This document shows positions 45,556 through 56,199 of a stretch of DNA of 64,000 nt, one piece after another. The notes beneath the pieces are model-generated. The model was given only the letters and a program-made list of their open reading frames with translations. It was not told where the DNA came from and did no database searches. How positions within the stretch are numbered: the first letter of the stretch is position 1; every line of letters begins with the position of its first letter. The stretch spans positions 52,790,469 through 52,854,468 of the forward strand of contig CM076996.1 of assembly GCA_039090855.1 (NCBI GenBank). Direction: 5' to 3'. A program made the translations under genes and the position numbers. Source of the stretch: Macrothele yani. Lineage: Eukaryota; Arthropoda; Arachnida; Araneae; Macrothelidae.

Positions 45556-45765
45556 CTTGGGTGAGTGTCTTAGTACTGACCACTGACCATTCGTACAAGT
45601 TGGTACAGGTTTGGGTCCCAAATGAGGCATGGGTGTTGTGTTTGTCTTACAGCACTTGCTTCTCCCTTCCCTAGAACGAGTGTCTCCAAACTAGTGACAC
45701 GTGACTGCTTATAGTCCTTACAGTTGCTCGCGGTAGTCGTTGAACTCGGAAAAAGAAAAAAACAA
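45556..45765 (+). repeat. Old, diverged tRNA-SINE
   Basis: It is recognisable from ATGAGGCATGGGTGTTGTGT, CTCCCTTCCCTAGAAC, GACTGCTTATAGTCC and GGTAGTCGTTGAAC. It is far more diverged than the other copies, so the family has been active over a long time. Confidence 0.8.
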
Positions 45766-45959
45766 AGTTTGTTTTCACACGAAGCATGTTTGAAAATTAG
45801 TATAACGCAAACTATTTTTAAGAAAATTTTTCATTAGAAATCTTACGAGCTAATGAGGAAGTGTGAATTCGAGGACATTTGAGGACAATTTGTGTCCCCA
45901 AACGCGTCAGACGTTTTGGGGGACAGTAAACTAAATTCAAGGATTGTCTTAAAGAATTC

Positions 45960-46076
45960 GGGACTTCTGGTGAGCTTACAAGTACCTTGGGACTTCTGGT
46001 CAGCTTACAAGTACCTTGGGACTTCTGGTCAGCTTACAAGTACCTTGGGACTTCTGGTCAGCTTACAAGTACCAAG
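45960..46076. repeat. 29-bp minisatellite, four copies
   Basis: The unit GGGACTTCTGGTCAGCTTAC + AAGTACCTT repeats four times with one G/C difference in the first. It directly truncates the 3' coding end of the adjacent Tc1 transposase. Confidence 0.92.
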
Positions 46077-46911
46077 GTTAAGGTCCAGGCTCTGCGCAGG
46101 CCAGTCCATTCGATTAACCTTATTGTCACCATACCAAGCCATGGTGGACCTCGAAACATGACAGGTGGCATTGTCATCCTGAAAGTAACATGGGTCCACC
46201 CCGTAAAACTGCCACAAAATAGGAAGCGCATGGTCATCCAAAATATAGCAGTAGGACTGGTCTCGGCGTTGAGTCTACCAGGAATTGCGACCAAGGGTCC
46301 CGTGCCATACCAGGAGAAACACCCCTATAGCATAATTCCACCGCCGCCGAATTTCACAGTTTGCACAATACCTTCCGGCAGGAGGCGTTCTTCAGGCAGA
46401 CCCCAAACCCAGATCCTGCCATCCGAACGGTAGAGGGTGAACTTTGATTCGTCGCTCCAGAGAACCTGTTTCTACTGTCCAACGGTCCACTGTCGACGTT
46501 CTTTGCACCACGTTAGCCGAGCAGCGCTATTGGACTTGGTGGTCAAAAGCTTGTGGGCGGCAGCACGTCCATAATAACCGAGCAGATGGGCTTCCTTACG
46601 GATGGTATTCATCGAAACAATACTCCCGGATGTCTGTTGAAACTCCTCGCGGATGTGGCCCATCGATTTGGTGCGGTTCTTCCGAATTTCTCTGGCCAGC
46701 ACCCGTCGGTCTCTAACTCCCAGTTTTGTGGGTCTGCCGGGTCGGGGCACATTTGATAGTCACCTCTCATCTTCCACTTGCCAATCACGTAGGCCACTGT
46801 CGATTTTGGGTACTTCAACTTGCTGGATATGTCACGTATGGATCGGCCATTTCTGTGATACCCGACGATTACACCTTTCTCGAAATCAGAGAGCTCCGAA
46901 CTGCGTGGCAT
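46077..46911 (-). pseudogene. Tc1 transposase, C-terminally truncated
   Basis: ATG at 46911 starts MPRSSELSDFEKGVIVGYHR with HTH (RSIRDISSKLKYPKSTVAYV), then a PRPGRPTKL linker after a frame shift. Next come KQVLWSDESKFTLYRSDGR-like traces (first Asp), YFQDDNATCHVSR (second Asp) and MDWPAQSLDLN, where the sequence runs into the minisatellite, so the last catalytic Glu is gone. The 5' TIR side ends near 47030 (CACTATCTACCAACAAGTAA on -). Confidence 0.85.
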
Positions 46912-47032
46912 CTTGCATGCGACTGGGTGCGTTTTTGTGTCCCACACGATATTTAACGGCGGCGGCCATGACGTGTATCAGGACTGCAAATATCGTCGGT
47001 TGCAGGGGTGTTCAATTACTTGTTGGTAGATA

Positions 47033-47062
<30 letters not shown>
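47033..47062. repeat. TA microsatellite at PLE 3' junction
   Basis: An uninterrupted TA run separates the TIR end of the broken Tc1 from the first base of the Penelope-like array. PLEs often insert in or next to such tracts. The Tc1 TA target may have seeded it. Confidence 0.85.
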
Positions 47063-47063
<1 letters not shown>

Positions 47064-48708
47064 CTTAAGAGCAAAACTGAAGACTAAGGAAAAACTTTAG
47101 AATTTAAAACGAAGGTTGCAAAATAACCTGAAAATCAAAACGCGCAACGCAGCAGTTTTGAAAATTCAGAATTCACATTCTATAAAGAAGAAACCTAAGC
47201 AAAAAAATACATATATAATTTTGACTCACACCTAGTACAACATAGAAAAGGTTATGTATCTACCTGTGTGAGTAAAAGGAGAAAAGATAAAAAAATAAAA
47301 TAAAACAACTGAATGTAGAAGGTGTCGAGAATACTGAGCCTTGGCTTTATCAAGGACCAGCAAAAACTCTGCATTTTCTCACTTCCACAAAGACCTAGTT
47401 GGAAATGGGTTTCTGCAAGGCCATAGATGCAAGTAACATTCCCACCTAAAATAGTTTAAAAAATATATATAAGTCATGTCCTCCGTAGAGTTGCATGACC
47501 TAGCACTAGTTAACAATTTCGCTTGCATCCATTAACCTTCCTGGCCCGACCCATGCTCTTCATCTGTTACTATTAAACAGAGAGAAGAAGATTAAAGAGA
47601 ACTCAAGCTGTGAGAGTGACATAATAATTAGAAATGATTTTCAGCCATAACGAAATTCCAAGATCGTTTGAGAGAGAATTTAAACCTGAAAATCAATGCA
47701 AAAGAAATCCAAATTTTACATTGCAATTAAAAAAGGAAATGTTAATTTTTAACGAACAGATTTTTGAAAGAAAACTTGAGTCTAAAACCCCCTACTCTAC
47801 AACTTATGACAGCACGAAAACGAGAATAAGCTAAAGATAATAATTAACTAAAGAAAACTTTGTGAAAGTTATATACCTTAAGCAGTTAGTTGCAATATGT
47901 ACAAAGTATTTCAGCAGTGCTTTAAGTGCATAATTAATTAGTTATTAAGAACTTAACTACTTTGAAAAAACAGCGCATAGACAGCGCATAGAAAAGGAAC
48001 AAGCTTAGCCATCTTCTGTTCCTAGGTACCCCAAAAGACGCTCAAAGTTACAAAGAAAAGAAAGAGATAAAACCCGCAAAAATGTTAACAGACAAACCAA
48101 TGCCTAAAAGCTGAAAAGCTAAAAAACGACAGAGAAAAAGTACATGAAGTACAAACATTGAACTTATAAAACCTAGAACCCAAAAACAAGGAAGAGAGCT
48201 TACCTCTTGTGTGACAAAAACTTTTCTCCTCACAAGAGAAGAACATGGCTGACCTCTTCCGCCACTCCCTAGACGCTGGGGGCAGTGAGGGTGGGGCTGA
48301 TGGCCTCCTCATACAGCAAGAAACCAACGCGCGGAGATTTTAACCAGAGAAAAAAATATATAAACTTAAGACTGTGGATCTGTATGATCAGAAAGAGCAG
48401 AATTAACTCTCCAGAATACATGAGAAATATTATAAAATACACGAGCAGTTTATTTAATAATCTTTGCATGTATTAAATCACCTTAGTGAGCTTCTATAGA
48501 TTAATCAGAATCTTATTAATTTTAATGTTGGTTTTACTATTTTTAGTATAGCTATCCTAGTGATGAATAACTAGTTTTCTTTTTTATTTGTTTTTATTTT
48601 CTTTTATAAACAGATTTTTAAGCTTTTTTTGTGATTTTGTTTATATTATTTAATTTTTTGTTTTAATAGGACCGTCATATCCATAGCACTAAGGTTCCTT
48701 TAGGTAGT

Positions 48709-48780
48709 TAATAGGCATCCTCTAGCCAACTTCCTTACGGCTTTGATTGGTCAGAATCATATTATTAACTGTGTAGAAAA
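48709..48780 (-). other. Unit-specific tail segment absent from the pseudo-LTR copy
   Basis: The partial copy stops matching at the position equivalent to 48709 (after AGGTTCCTTTAGGTAGTT). The 70 bp from there to the RT stop are present only in full units. This is the 5'-truncation point of the upstream copy. Confidence 0.75.
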
Positions 48781-50301
48781 TTAAAGCAGATCTGCCAACC
48801 TTACTCTATTATTCAGAATAATTTTTCTTAAAGTTCTTTTGATGAAAGAAGAAGGAATTTTGTTCTCTAGAAAACTTTCTAATAGTATATTAATGTGGTA
48901 ATTGAAGTCCAAATTGTTGCTGCAAATTCTTGAAACTCTTAGGACCTGAGAAATTAGTACATTCTCAATTACTTTGGTTGAAATGTTATTATTCCAGTGT
49001 AGATATTTAATTACTTTGAAAGGAAAATTAACTCTTTTATCAAAGAGGCTAATAGATGGGTTACCTCTGTTGAGCTTAATGCTTAAGTCTAGGAACTCAA
49101 GTTCCTGATTACTGTGGTTGGTTTTACTTAAGTTAAGAGAGCTAGGATAGATATTATCAAAATCACTCTCTATAACTTCTGAATTATTGATACACAGCAG
49201 ATCATCAATATATCTAAAAGTGTAAAGGTAGTTATCTGAGCATGTGGGGTGATTTTTAATGAATTTATATTCCTTAAAGAACAGGAATAGATTAGCGATA
49301 TTCGTGGACGTTGATGTTCCCATTGGAATACCGTTCACTTGCTTATAGAGAGTATTATTATATAAGATATGGTTATTTTTTATGCAGCAATTGAGATAAG
49401 AGTTCCAAGTTCCTACATCAACAAATTGGTTAAGTTTAAATTCTGCATACAGCTCTTTAAAGGTAGTGATTATATCTGATAGAGGCAGATTAGTATATAG
49501 GTTTTCAAAATCATAACTATTAATATCTAGGGGACAAACTTTGAGTATAGTAGAAATTACTTCTGCATTATTATTAATTATCCAAAAATCTCTGTACATC
49601 AAGTTAGAACAGTTTCTAATGTGTTTCAAAACCTTCTTTAAGACATCTTCAAAAGCAAGATCTATTTTCTTTTTATGACTCCTTACTCCACTAGCTATGA
49701 ACCTGAACTTCACAGGATCCTTATGAAACTTAACCGTTGCAAAAAGAAATGGAAATTCAGGCTCATATCTTCTAGTTTGTGGAATTTTAAGTTTCTTGAA
49801 GAATGCCTTAAACCGATTTTCTAACTGCTTGGTAGAATAACTTACGGGCTCGTATGTTACTCTATTATTGAGTTCCATAGTTAACAATTCAAAATAGAAC
49901 TTCTTACAGATAATTGCAAAATTATTGCTAGCTTTATCCGTAGTGGTAAAAATAAATTGGTCTTGTAGTTTGGAGAGTGACCTTTTAGCTTCTCCAGAGA
50001 AAAAGAGATTTCTGTCGAAACAAAAGTCCAGACCTGCCAACTCACCGGTGAAGCTATTGATTATATTATATTTCCATTCTGCGAAGGCCTCAATAGGCTG
50101 ATTGTACGTTAAACTGGTTTTTACGATGTACCTATTTACATCTTGAGTGAAGCTCTCAAGAATCCTTTCTTTGGAAATTGTGAAGGAAGGTCTGAATTTA
50201 GAGCCATACTCTAATAAATTCCTAAGCTTTTCATTTTCAACAAAACTCAAGTTTCCGGTGATAATATGGCTGTAATTCTTATCATAGTGAATTATGTTCA
50301 T
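48781..50301 (-). CDS. PLE reverse transcriptase, unit 1 (intact frame)
   Basis: ATG at 50301 (MNIIHYDKNYSHIITGNLSF) begins a 506-codon frame ending at 48781. A GTG codon precedes it, but ATG is the better start if the frame is initiated separately. RT motifs in order: TTDKASNNFAIICKKF (fingers), FRFIASGVRS, motif A INSYDFENLYTNLPL, motif B NGIPMGTSTSTNIANLFLFF, catalytic box YTFRYIDDLLCIN and LEFLDLSIKLNRG. These are characteristic of Penelope-like RTs, which are related to telomerase. The HIITGNLSFVENEKLRNLL start is the usual beginning of the PLE RT part. The frame is offset +1 from the endonuclease frame and overlaps it, so expression as a fusion needs a shift. Confidence 0.93.
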   Translation of the reverse strand: MNIIHYDKNYSHIITGNLSFVENEKLRNLLEYGSKFRPSFTISKERILESFTQDVNRYIVKTSLTYNQPIEAFAEWKYNIINSFTGELAGLDFCFDRNLFFSGEAKRSLSKLQDQFIFTTTDKASNNFAIICKKFYFELLTMELNNRVTYEPVSYSTKQLENRFKAFFKKLKIPQTRRYEPEFPFLFATVKFHKDPVKFRFIASGVRSHKKKIDLAFEDVLKKVLKHIRNCSNLMYRDFWIINNNAEVISTILKVCPLDINSYDFENLYTNLPLSDIITTFKELYAEFKLNQFVDVGTWNSYLNCCIKNNHILYNNTLYKQVNGIPMGTSTSTNIANLFLFFKEYKFIKNHPTCSDNYLYTFRYIDDLLCINNSEVIESDFDNIYPSSLNLSKTNHSNQELEFLDLSIKLNRGNPSISLFDKRVNFPFKVIKYLHWNNNISTKVIENVLISQVLRVSRICSNNLDFNYHINILLESFLENKIPSSFIKRTLRKIILNNRVRLADLL

Positions 50302-51417
50302 CACAAGAACATGTAGTAATTACAGGAATGTAGCTCGAAGAGTTAAGTTTGTAGTTTTTAACTATTGACCCTAAGGTCTTAACATATTTAAAACTTACAA
50401 TAGACTGGTGCCTGTGGATGGGAAAAAAAATTGCATTATTGTAGAACAGCTTCCTTACATTGAGATTATCGTAGGCTTTATTTAGGAACCTGATGGTAAC
50501 AAAATTACTGGAAAATTCTTTAAGAGAAATTTTATCTTTAAGAATATGTTTAAGAATATCCAGAACCAAAGCAAAAACATGCTTATCAACATGGTCAGCA
50601 GTTTCATTCCAGAATTTGAAAAAACTTTTAAGGACAGAGTGCTTGAAGGACTTGAGAATTTTGTAAGTATTTTTAACAAAATTAGTGCCAGTTTTAAAGC
50701 TTTCCAGAGTTTTTAGCAAGTTAGCAAAATCAACTTTGCTTGATGTGCGAAATAACCTCTGTCCTCTATTACCTCTAGAGCAGCTCTTATTATTAACAAG
50801 AAAGAAGAGTTCACGAATTGAAAATTTATGCTGATTATGCTTATTGTCAGATAGAGTGGAATTAAGGCCATAGGGATAAAGAGACTGATGCTGCAAAATT
50901 TCAAGGGATTCAGTTTCTAGCCGAGCATAGAGGTCAGGGATAATATGTAGTACCTCTATTTTCACTTTGTCAAAACCATGAGTATGGAAATGCTCTAATT
51001 CAAAGGTAGAGTACTGGTTGGCGTTTGTGGAGGGGTTCACTCCTGAATTAGAGAACTTGTTTACTAGAGACCTGTGACCATTAATCCTAAGATGAAGAGG
51101 ATTTTTACTTTGGCCAATATAGCTAAGGTTGCAGACAGTACAGGTGAGCTTATAGATGGTATTGTAGGCTTTGCAAAACTTGTTGGAGCAATTATCCTCA
51201 ACAGAAGAATACAGGTTAGGATCTGCAGATTTACATGTCAAACAACGTTTGTCATTTCATAACTTTAGATTACCTTTGCCAGCGAGTTCATACACTATGG
51301 GAAAGGGTGCTAGCCTAACCGAGCGGGAGGACTTAAAATATCTGAGCTGACCTCCAATCCTTTCATCGTCCTTAGAACTCCACTTGGGCCAAAACATACA
51401 AATTCTGAGCAAACCAA
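50282..51417 (-). CDS. PLE GIY-YIG endonuclease part, unit 1, with in-frame UGA
   Basis: From the proposed splice acceptor at 51417 the frame reads VGLLRICMFWPKWSSKDDER..., reaches UGA at 51259-51257, then continues open as NDKRCLTCKSADPNLYSS through TIYKLTCTVCNLSYIGQSKN, PLHLRINGH and LYARLETESLEILQ to a TGA at 50284-50282. Motifs of GIY-YIG nucleases are present: Ile-Tyr, a Cys-x2-Cys pair between the two halves, Tyr-Ile-Gly, Arg and Glu. The endonuclease precedes the RT, the opposite of canonical Penelope. The UGA replaces the first Cys of C-x4-C-x2-C, and only this UGA interrupts the frame. The alternative reading is a simple nonsense mutation. Confidence 0.8.
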
Positions 51418-52771
51418 CTAGGAAAAAACTTTTTAGAAATAAGCAGTCCAAGAAAAGACCAAACTCGAGTATAAACTACACTCCAAAAAGCTGCATCCAA
51501 AACATACTAAAAATAAAAATTAGAAAATGAAAAAAACCTCAAATAAAAAAATAGTAATAAAAAAAAATAATAATAAAACATTTCAACTAGAATTTGCGCA
51601 TGAGCTGCTAAATAATAAATTGAAATTAGTTACTTAAGAGCAAAACTGAAGACTAAGGAAAAACTTTAGAATTTAAAACGAAGGTTGCAAAATAACCTGA
51701 AAATCAAAACGCGCAACGCAGCAGTTTTGAAAATTCAGAGTTCACATTCTATAAAGAAGAAACCTAAGCAAAAAAATACATATATAATTTTGACTCACAC
51801 CTAGTACAACATAGAAAAGGTTATGTATCTACCTGTGTGAGTAAAAGGAGAAAAGATAAAAAAATAAAATAAAACAACTGAATGTAGAAGGTGTCGAGAA
51901 TACTGAGCCTTGGCTTTATCAAGGACCAGCAAAAACTCTGCATTTTCTCACTTCCACAAAGACCTAGTTGGAAATGGGTTTCTGCAAGGCCATAGATGCA
52001 AGTAACATTCCCACCTAAAATAGTTTAAAAAATATATATAAGTCATGTCCTCCGTAGAGTTGCATGACCTAGCACTAGTTAACAATTTCGCTTGCATCCA
52101 TTAACCTTCCTGGCCCGACCCATGCTCTTCATCTGTTACTATTAAACAGAGAGAAGAAGATTAAAGAGAACTCAAGCTGCGAGAGTGACATAATAATTAG
52201 AAATGATTTTCAGCCATAACGAAATTCCAAGTTCGTTTGAGAGAGAATTTAAACCTGAAAATCAATGCAAAAGAAATCCAAATTTTACATTGCAATTAAA
52301 AAAGGAAATGTTAATTTTTAACGAACAGATTTTTGAAAGAAAACTTGAGTCTAAAACCCCTACTCTACAACTTATGACAGCACGAAAACGAGAATAAGCT
52401 AAAGATAATAATTAACTAAAGAAAACTTTGTGAAAGTTATATACCTTAAACAGTTAGTTGCAATATGTACAAAGTATTTCAGCAGTGCTTTAAGTGCATA
52501 ATTAATTAGTTATTAAGAACTTAACTACTTTGAAAAAACAGCGCATAGACAGCGCATAGAAAAGGAACAAGCTTAGCCATCTTCTGTTCCTAGGTACCCC
52601 AAAAGACGCTCAAAGTTACAAAGAAAAGAAAGAGATAAAACCCGCAAAAATGTTAACAGACAAACCAATGCCTAAAAGCTGAAAAGCTAAAAAACGACAG
52701 AGAAAAAGTACATGAAGTACAAACATTGAACTTATAAAACCTAGAACCCAAAAACAAGGAAGAGAGCTTAC

Positions 52772-52814
52772 CTCTTGTGTGACAAAAACTTTTCTCCTCA
52801 CAAGAGAAGAACAT
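52772..52814 (-). CDS. Candidate 5' exon for unit 1, in the unit 2 tail
   Basis: ATG at 52814 (context GTCAGCCATGT) reads MFFSCEEKSFCHTR and ends at a good donor, GAG|GTAAGC. The exon ends in phase 1. The acceptor TTCCTAG|TTGGT at 51417 supplies TT, giving Val and keeping the long frame in register. It contains two Cys. This is inferred from splice signals and frame only. Confidence 0.45.
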
Positions 52815-53349
52815 GGCTGACCTCTTCCGCCACTCCCTAGACGCTGGGGGGCAGTGAGGGTGGGGCTGATGGCCTCCTCATACAGCAAGAAACCAACGCG
52901 CGGAGATTTTAACCAGAGAAAAAAATATATAAACTTAAGACTGTGGATCTGTATGATCAGAAAGAGCAGAATTAACTCTCCAGAATACATGAGAAATATT
53001 ATAAAATACACGAGCAGTTTATTTAATAATCTTTGCATGTATTAAATCACCTTAGTGAGCTTCTATAGATTAATCAGAATCTTATTAATTTTAATGTTGG
53101 TTTTACTATTTTTAGTATAGCTATCCTAGTGATGAATAACTAGTTTTCTTTTTTATTTGTTTTTATTTTCTTTTATAAACAGATTTTTAAGCTTTTTTTG
53201 TGATTTTGTTTATATTATTTAATTTTTTGTTTTAATAGGACCGTCATATCCATAGCACTAAGGTTCCTTTAGGTAGTTAATAGGCATCCTCTAGCCAACT
53301 TCCTTACGGCTTTGATTGGTCAGAATCATATTATTAACTGTGTAGAAAA

Positions 53350-54870
53350 TTAAAGCAGATCTGCCAACCTTACTCTATTATTCAGAATAATTTTTCTTAA
53401 AGTTCTTTTGATGAAAGAAGAAGGAATTTCGTTCTCTAGAAAACTTTCTAATAGTATATTAATGTGGTAATTGAAGTCCAAATTGTTGCTGCAAATTCTT
53501 GAAACTCTTAGGACCTGAGAAATTAGTACATTCTCAATTACTTTGGTTGAAATGTTGTTATTCCAGTGTAGATATTTAATTACTTTGAAAGGAAAATTAA
53601 CTCTTTTATCAAAGAGGCTAATAGATGGGTTACCTCTGTTGAGCTTAATGCTTAAGTCTAGGAACTCAAGTTCCTGATTACTGTGGTTGGTTTTGCTTAA
53701 GTTAAGAGAGCTAGGATAGATATTATCAAAATCACTCTCTATAACTTCTGAATTATTGATACACAGCAGATCATCAATATATCTAAAAGTGTAAAGGTAG
53801 TTATCTGAGCAGGTGGGGTGATTTTTAATGAATTTATATTCCTTAAAGAACAGGAATAGATTAGCGATATTCGTGGACGTTGATGTTCCCATTGGAATAC
53901 CGTTCACTTGCTTATAGAGAGTATTATTATATAAGATATGGTTATTTTTTATGCAGCAATTGAGATAAGAGTTCCAAGTTCCTACATCAACAAATTGGTT
54001 AAGTTTAAATTCTGCATACAGCTCTTTAAAGGTAGTGATTATATCTGATAGAGGCAGATTAGTATATAGGTTTTCAAAATCATAACTATTAATATCTAGG
54101 GGACAAACTTTGAGTATAGTAGAAATTACTTCTGCATTATTATTAATTATCCAAAAATCTCTGTACATCAAGTTAGAACAGTTTCTAATGTGTTTCAAAA
54201 CCTTCTTTAAGACATCTTCAAAAGCAAGATCTATTTTCTTTTTATGACTCCTTACTCCACTAGCTATGAACCTGAACTTCACAGGATCCTTATGAAACTT
54301 AACCGTTGCAAAAAGAAATGGAAATTCAGGCTCATATCTTCTAGTTTGTGGAATTTTAAGTTTCTTGAAGAATGCCTTAAACCGATTTTCTAACTGCTTG
54401 GTAGAATAACTTACGGGCTCGTATGTTACTCTATTATTGAGTTCCATAGTTAACAATTCAAAATAGAACTTCTTACAGATAATTGCAAAATTATTGCTAG
54501 CTTTATCCGTAGTGGTAAAAATAAATTGGTCTTGTAGTTTGGAGAGTGACCTTTTAGCTTCTCCAGAGAAAAAGAGATTTCTGTCGAAACAAAAGTCCAG
54601 ACCTGCCAACTCACCGGTGAAGCTATTGATTATATTATATTTCCATTCTGCGAAGGCCTCAATAGGCTGATTGTACGTTAAACTGGTTTTTACGATGTAC
54701 CTATTTACATCTTGAGTGAAGCTCTCAAGAATCCTTTCTTTGGAAATTGTGAAGGAAGGTCTGAATTTAGAGCCATACTCTAATAAATTCCTAAGCTTTT
54801 CATTTTCAACAAAACTCAAGTTTCCGGTGATAATATGGTTGTAATTCTTATCATAGTGAATTATGTTCAT
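53350..54870 (-). CDS. PLE reverse transcriptase, unit 2 (intact frame)
   Basis: The frame is 506 codons from ATG at 54870, almost identical to unit 1 (differences include Asn for Ser near residue 11 and Glu for Lys near the C-terminus in SFLENEIPSS). All RT motifs, including YTFRYIDDLLCIN, are intact. Its endonuclease frame upstream is broken, so this unit could not make a full protein. Confidence 0.92.
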   Translation of the reverse strand: MNIIHYDKNYNHIITGNLSFVENEKLRNLLEYGSKFRPSFTISKERILESFTQDVNRYIVKTSLTYNQPIEAFAEWKYNIINSFTGELAGLDFCFDRNLFFSGEAKRSLSKLQDQFIFTTTDKASNNFAIICKKFYFELLTMELNNRVTYEPVSYSTKQLENRFKAFFKKLKIPQTRRYEPEFPFLFATVKFHKDPVKFRFIASGVRSHKKKIDLAFEDVLKKVLKHIRNCSNLMYRDFWIINNNAEVISTILKVCPLDINSYDFENLYTNLPLSDIITTFKELYAEFKLNQFVDVGTWNSYLNCCIKNNHILYNNTLYKQVNGIPMGTSTSTNIANLFLFFKEYKFIKNHPTCSDNYLYTFRYIDDLLCINNSEVIESDFDNIYPSSLNLSKTNHSNQELEFLDLSIKLNRGNPSISLFDKRVNFPFKVIKYLHWNNNISTKVIENVLISQVLRVSRICSNNLDFNYHINILLESFLENEIPSSFIKRTLRKIILNNRVRLADLL

Positions 54871-55985
54871 CACAAGAACATGTAGTAATTACAGGAATGT
54901 AGCTCGAAGAGTTAAGTTTGTAGTTTTTAACTATTGACCCTAAGGTCTTAACATATTTAAAACTTACAATAGACTGGTGCCTGTGGATGGGAAAAAAATT
55001 GCATTATTGTAGAACAGCTTCCTTACATTGAGATTATCGTAGGCTTTATTTAGGAACCTGATGGTAACAAAATTACTGGAAAATTCTTTAAGAGAAATTT
55101 TATCTTTAAGAATATGTTTAAGAATATCCAGAACCAAAGCAAAAACATGCTTATCAACATGGTCAGCAGTTTCATTCCAGAATTTGAAAAAACTTTTAAG
55201 GACAGAGTGCTTGAAGGACTTGAGAATTTTTTAAGTATTTTTAACAAAATTAGTGCCAGTTTTAAAGCTTTCCAGAGTTTTTAGCAAGTTAGCAAAATCA
55301 ACTTTGCTTGATGTGCGAAATAACCTCTGTCCTCTATTACCTCTAGAGCAGCTCTTATTATTAACAAGAAAGAAGAGTTCACGAATTGAAAATTTATGCT
55401 GATTATGCTTATTGTCAGATAGAGTGGAATTAAGGCCATAGGGATAAAGAGACTGATGCTGCAAAATTTCAAGGGATTCAGTTTCTAGCCGAGCATAGAG
55501 GTCAGGGATAATATGTAGTACCTCTATTTTCACTTTGTCAAAACCATGAGTATGGAAATGCTCTAATTCAAAGGTAGAGTACTGGTTGGCGTTTGTGGAG
55601 GGGTTCACTCCTGAATTAGAGAACTTGTTTACTAGAGACCTGTGACCATTAATCCTAAGATGAAGAGGATTTTTACTTTGGCCAATATAGCTAAGGTTGC
55701 AGACAGTACAGGTGAGCTTATAGATGGTATTGTAGGCTTTGCAAAACTTGTTGGAGCAATTATCCTCAACAGAAGAATACAGGTTAGGATCTGCAGATTT
55801 ACATGTCAAACAACGTTTGTCATTTCATAACTTTAGATTACCTTTGCCAGCGAGTTCATACACTATGGGAAAGGGTGCTAGCCTAACCGAGCGGGAGGAC
55901 TTAAAATATCTGAGCTGACCTCCAATCCTTTCATCGTCCTTAGAACTCCACTTGGGCCAAAACATACAAATTCTGAGCAAACCAA
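54851..55985 (-). pseudogene. PLE GIY-YIG endonuclease part, unit 2, broken
   Basis: It has the same layout as unit 1, with the same UGA (55827-55825). It also has a Tyr-to-stop change (TAC to TAA, after GTNFVKNT near 55231) and loss of one T in a T-run near 54996 (7 against 8 in unit 1). Neither change is in unit 1, so they arose after the duplication. Confidence 0.85.
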
Positions 55986-56199
55986 CTAGGAAAAAACTTT
56001 TTAGAAATAAGCAGTCCAAGAAAAGACCAAACTCGAGTATAAACTACACTCCAAAAAGCTGCATCCAAAACATACTAAAAATAAAAATTAGAAAATGAAA
56101 AAAACCTCAAATAAAAAAATAGTAATAAAAAAAAATAATAATAAAACATTTCAACTAGAATTTGCGCATGAGCTGCTAAATAATAAATTGAAATTAGTT

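Noticed and set aside
47341..47380. CCTTGATAAAGCC motif in the PLE tail considered as a hammerhead core
   Set aside because: There is no GAAA element or GUC cleavage site at the right distance.
47634..47834. Short + strand open frame repeated in all three PLE tails
   Set aside because: It is antisense to the element, frame-shifted in unit 2 by loss of one C, and has no recognisable motif. It is repeated only because the tail is repeated.
48240..48330. GC-rich fold in the PLE tail considered as a SECIS element
   Set aside because: An AUGA can be found, but I could not pair it with a suitable UGA/GA partner and stem, so I do not call a SECIS.
52616..53038. 140-codon hydrophobic open frame in the unit 2 PLE tail
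   Set aside because: It is open only because of one extra G in a G-run (6 against 5 in the other two copies). It lies in the non-coding tail and is not conserved across units.
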